Source of the DNA: G963674665 sp964609625
GTDB lineage: Bacteria; Desulfobacterota; Desulfovibrionia; Desulfovibrionales; Desulfovibrionaceae
Direction of reading: 5' to 3'
DNA: 54,092 nucleotides
NCBI GenBank assembly: GCA_964609625.1
Contig: CAZSRS010000027.1
Coordinates: 1 to 54,092, forward strand
The position numbers and the translations under genes were made by a program. Under the pieces are notes generated by a model. The model ran no database searches. It was not told where the DNA came from and was given only the letters and a program-made list of their open reading frames with translations. Below, in pieces: positions 52,026 through 54,092 of this stretch (position 1 is its first letter; each line of letters begins with the position of its first letter).

Positions 52026-52059
52026 ATTGTGGGGGCGATACGAGGATCGCCCCCACAAT
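52026..52059 (-). other. Intercistronic stem-loop between the binding-protein and permease genes
   Basis: Perfect 14-bp inverted repeat (arms 52026-52039 and 52046-52059) around a 6-base loop. It lies between the binding-protein stop at 52073 and the permease start at 52016, without a T-run. In binding-protein transporter operons such hairpins protect the upstream message and lower expression downstream; this is the likely role here. Confidence 0.72.
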
Positions 52060-52072
52060 AGCTGGATTTCGG

Positions 52073-52918
52073 CTATTGCAGCCGGTCTTCCCAGTCCAGG
52101 GTCTCGAACCAGTACTGGTAGCGTTCTTGGATCCAGCCCTCCAGTTGCACCGAGAGGATCCAGTTGTCGAAATAGTTCAGGGTGTCGATATCACCCTTGC
52201 GTACTGCAAAGCCGTTGGGTTCCTGGGTGAAGTTCTCTCGCAGGGGGAGGAAGAGCTTGTCCGGGTTCTTCAGGGCCTGGGTCGCCGGCAGGGGTGCCAT
52301 GCTCACGAAGGCGTGGGCCCGGCCGTTGAGCAGTTCCTGCAGGGCCTGGGGCTCCTCGTCGAAGAGCCGGACCTCGGCCTTGGGCATGAACTTCTTGGCA
52401 GCCAGGGCCGCGGTTGTCCCAAGACGCGCCACGATGACCACTTCGGACTTGTCGAAGTCCTGGAGGCTGGAGAAGCCCTGGGCCAGTTCCTTGTGCGCCA
52501 CCATGCTCATGCCGGAATGATAATAGGGGCGCGTGAAGTTGACCTTGGTGTTGCGCTCCGGCGTGATGGTCATGCCGCCGATGATCACGTCGAACTTACC
52601 GGTGAGCAGGGCAGGGATGATGCCGCTCCACTTGGTGGGCACGAACTCCACCTCCACACCCATGTCCTTGGCCAGGCGGGTGGCCACGTCGATCTCGAAG
52701 CCGATGAAGTTGCCGTCCTTGTCCTGCATGGCCCAGGGCACGAAGGTGGAGAACCCCACGCGCAGCACCCCTCGCTTGAGCACTTGCTCGATGGTGCTCT
52801 CCTGTGCCAGTTGCTGGCGGATGTTCTCCTGTGCCATCACCGCGGTAGCATGCAGCAGCAACAGGCCGCAGAGCACCAGAATCTCCGCTGTTCGTCTCGA
52901 TACGATATCTTGTAACAT
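52073..52918 (-). CDS. Polar amino acid ABC transporter substrate-binding protein
   Basis: Predicted 281-residue type II periplasmic binding protein. A signal peptide spans about 1-29 (ILVLCGLLLLHATAVMA). The mature part has RVGFSTFVPWAMQDKDGNFIGFEIDVA and RLAKDMGVEVEFVPTKWSGIIPALLTGKFDVIIGG, the classical SBP_bac_3 pattern. Ligand is a polar amino acid such as glutamine, arginine or similar; I cannot name it. GGAGGAGAT is just before the ATG at 52918. A 61-base gap separates it from the ATPase gene. Confidence 0.93.
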   Translation of the reverse strand: MLQDIVSRRTAEILVLCGLLLLHATAVMAQENIRQQLAQESTIEQVLKRGVLRVGFSTFVPWAMQDKDGNFIGFEIDVATRLAKDMGVEVEFVPTKWSGIIPALLTGKFDVIIGGMTITPERNTKVNFTRPYYHSGMSMVAHKELAQGFSSLQDFDKSEVVIVARLGTTAALAAKKFMPKAEVRLFDEEPQALQELLNGRAHAFVSMAPLPATQALKNPDKLFLPLRENFTQEPNGFAVRKGDIDTLNYFDNWILSVQLEGWIQERYQYWFETLDWEDRLQ

Positions 52919-52979
52919 GGTTGATCTCCTCCGTGCAAAAAGGTTGTATCCATGGTCGACGCGGGGGCCGCGCGCGTGC

Positions 52980-53732
52980 CTAGCGTATTTGGCCGAGGAA
53001 CAGCCGGGTGCGCTCCTCTTGGGGGGTGGTGAAGAAGTGCTCCACGTCCCCCTCTTCCACCAGTTTGCCGTGCTCCATGAACACGATGCGGTCCCCGGCC
53101 TCGCGGGCAAAGCCCATTTCGTGGGTCACCACCACCATGGTCATGCCCTCGTCGGCCAGGGTTTCCATCACGTCCAACACCTCGCCGATCATCTCCGGGT
53201 CCAAGGCGCTGGTGGCCTCGTCGAAGAGCATCACCTTGGGGCGCATGGCCAGGGCCCGGGCGATGGCCACACGCTGTTGTTGCCCTCCGCTGAGATGGTT
53301 GGGAAAGGTATTGGCCTTTTCCGTCATGCCCACCTTTTCCAGCAGGGCCATGGTGGTATCGGTGGCTTCTTTGCGTGATTTCCGGCGCACCAGGCGCTGG
53401 GCCAGGTTGATGTTCTCCTTCACCGTAAGGTGCGGGAAGAGGTTGAAGGACTGGAAAACCATGCCCACCTCGGTGCGGATGGCCAGGAGGTTCCTGTGGT
53501 CGTGGTTCAGGAGGATGTCGTCGATGACGATGCGGCCGGAGTCGATGTCCTCCAGGCCGTTGAGGCAGCGCAGGAAGGTGGACTTACCGGAACCCGAGGG
53601 CCCGATGATCACCACCACCTCGCTGCGGTGCACGCAAAGGGAGAAGTTATCCAGGGCCTTCACGCCGCTGGGAAAGGTCTTGGAGATGTTCTCCACCACA
53701 ATAAAGTGCTCTTCGGTGCAGACTTGTTTCAT
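52980..53732 (-). CDS. glnQ: Polar amino acid ABC transporter ATP-binding protein (GlnQ/HisP type)
   Basis: Predicted 250-residue ATPase: Walker A GPSGSGKST, Q-loop VFQSFNLFPHLTVKENI, signature LSGGQQQRVAIARAL, Walker B MLFDEATSALDPE and switch His in VVTHEMGFAREAGD. It drives the two permeases. The symbol is by family resemblance; substrate is not certain. It starts at the ATG at 53732, three bases after the upstream permease stop. Confidence 0.93.
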   Translation of the reverse strand: MKQVCTEEHFIVVENISKTFPSGVKALDNFSLCVHRSEVVVIIGPSGSGKSTFLRCLNGLEDIDSGRIVIDDILLNHDHRNLLAIRTEVGMVFQSFNLFPHLTVKENINLAQRLVRRKSRKEATDTTMALLEKVGMTEKANTFPNHLSGGQQQRVAIARALAMRPKVMLFDEATSALDPEMIGEVLDVMETLADEGMTMVVVTHEMGFAREAGDRIVFMEHGKLVEEGDVEHFFTTPQEERTRLFLGQIR

Positions 53733-53735
53733 ATA

Positions 53736-54092
53736 TCATCGTCCCACGTTGAGTCGGCGTTCCAGAAGGCGCGCGGCAAGGGACAGCACCAGGGTGACGC
53801 AGAGGTACATGCCGGCCACTGTAAACCAGATTTCAAAGGTCAGGAAGGTCTCGGAGATGATCACCTGGCCGCGCATGGCCAACTCGGCGATGGAAATGGT
53901 GCTTACCAAGGCCGAGTCCTTGACCAGGTTCACGACGATGCCGGTCAGGGGAGGCAGTGTCCTGCGCAGAGCCTGAGGTAGGATCACGTGGCGGTAGGTC
54001 TGCCAGCCGGAGAGCCCCAAGCTCTGGGCAGCCTCCTTCTGCCCCTTGGCGATGGACACGATGCCCGAGCGGATGATCTCCGAGGCGTAGGC
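53736..54092 (-). CDS. Polar amino acid ABC transporter permease, C-terminal part (continues past the window)
   Basis: The last 118 codons of a permease whose start lies beyond the right edge; the frame is open to base 54092 (AYASEIIRSGIVSIAKGQKEAAQSLGL). The EAA loop EIIRSGIVSIAKGQKEAAQSLGLSGWQT and LPQALRRTLPPLTG are seen, very like the permease at 51132-52016. As the two lie on either side of the ATPase and binding-protein genes, the transporter has a heterodimeric membrane part. Confidence 0.92.
   Translation of the reverse strand, partial: AYASEIIRSGIVSIAKGQKEAAQSLGLSGWQTYRHVILPQALRRTLPPLTGIVVNLVKDSALVSTISIAELAMRGQVIISETFLTFEIWFTVAGMYLCVTLVLSLAARLLERRLNVGR

Overview
The window reads as a GC-rich, anaerobic bacterial chromosome, most probably a sulfate reducer of the Desulfovibrionales or a close deltaproteobacterial relative. 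The basis is a periplasmic [FeFe] hydrogenase with a separate Tat-exported small subunit, a full set of H-cluster maturases with aspA beside hydE, and a CODH/acetyl-CoA synthase operon with RACo and DUF3786 genes. This placement is inferred from gene content; no 16S rRNA gene is present.

Layout. 1-3254 (+): branched-chain amino acid ABC transporter (livK fragment, livH, livM, livF; no livG). 3274-4460: shared terminator, a flagellin gene (-) and its FliA-type promoter. 4656-6439 (+): btaA-btaB for betaine lipid synthesis. 6452-7444 (-): CheV. 7952-11595 (+): a two-gene NAD-linked [FeFe] hydrogenase whose NuoE and NuoF parts are fused. 11920-12013 (-): tRNA-Ser(CGA). 12353-16744: rsmG (-), then fabD, argS and a SPOR-domain protein (+). 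17293-17562 (+): a secreted His/Pro-rich mini-protein behind a sigma-54-like promoter. 17671-20127 (-): a Cache-domain hybrid kinase.

20391-30799 (-): the CODH/ACS operon in the order cooC, acsA, acsB-acsD fusion, acsC, acsV (RACo), DUF3786. 30978-33724 (-): a glycosyltransferase with a repeat tail, and a short MetE-like Zn methyltransferase. 34007-36867 (+): minC, minD, minE and a membrane protein. 37114-38964 (+): a small acidic protein and a PAPS-reductase-like PP-loop protein. 38970-44687 (-): H-cluster maturation operon (TM1266-type regulator, hydG, a 92-aa protein, aspA, hydE, hydF). 45129-47428 (+): a possible M52-like protein and periplasmic hydAB. 47857-50193 (+): a PAS hybrid kinase. 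50177-51109: a thioesterase (-) and a VOC protein (+). 51132-54092 (-): a polar amino acid ABC transporter cut by the window edge.

How it fits together. Two [FeFe] hydrogenases, one cytoplasmic and NAD-linked, one periplasmic, share one maturation operon. The CODH/ACS operon joins CO2/CO to a corrinoid-bound methyl group, and RACo and CooC keep it active. Its most unusual feature is a single 1194-residue protein that tethers acetyl-CoA synthase to the small subunit of the corrinoid protein. A nearby core-MetE-type protein with an intact zinc site could draw methyl groups from the same corrinoid pool to make methionine. No acsE or folate-branch gene is in the window.
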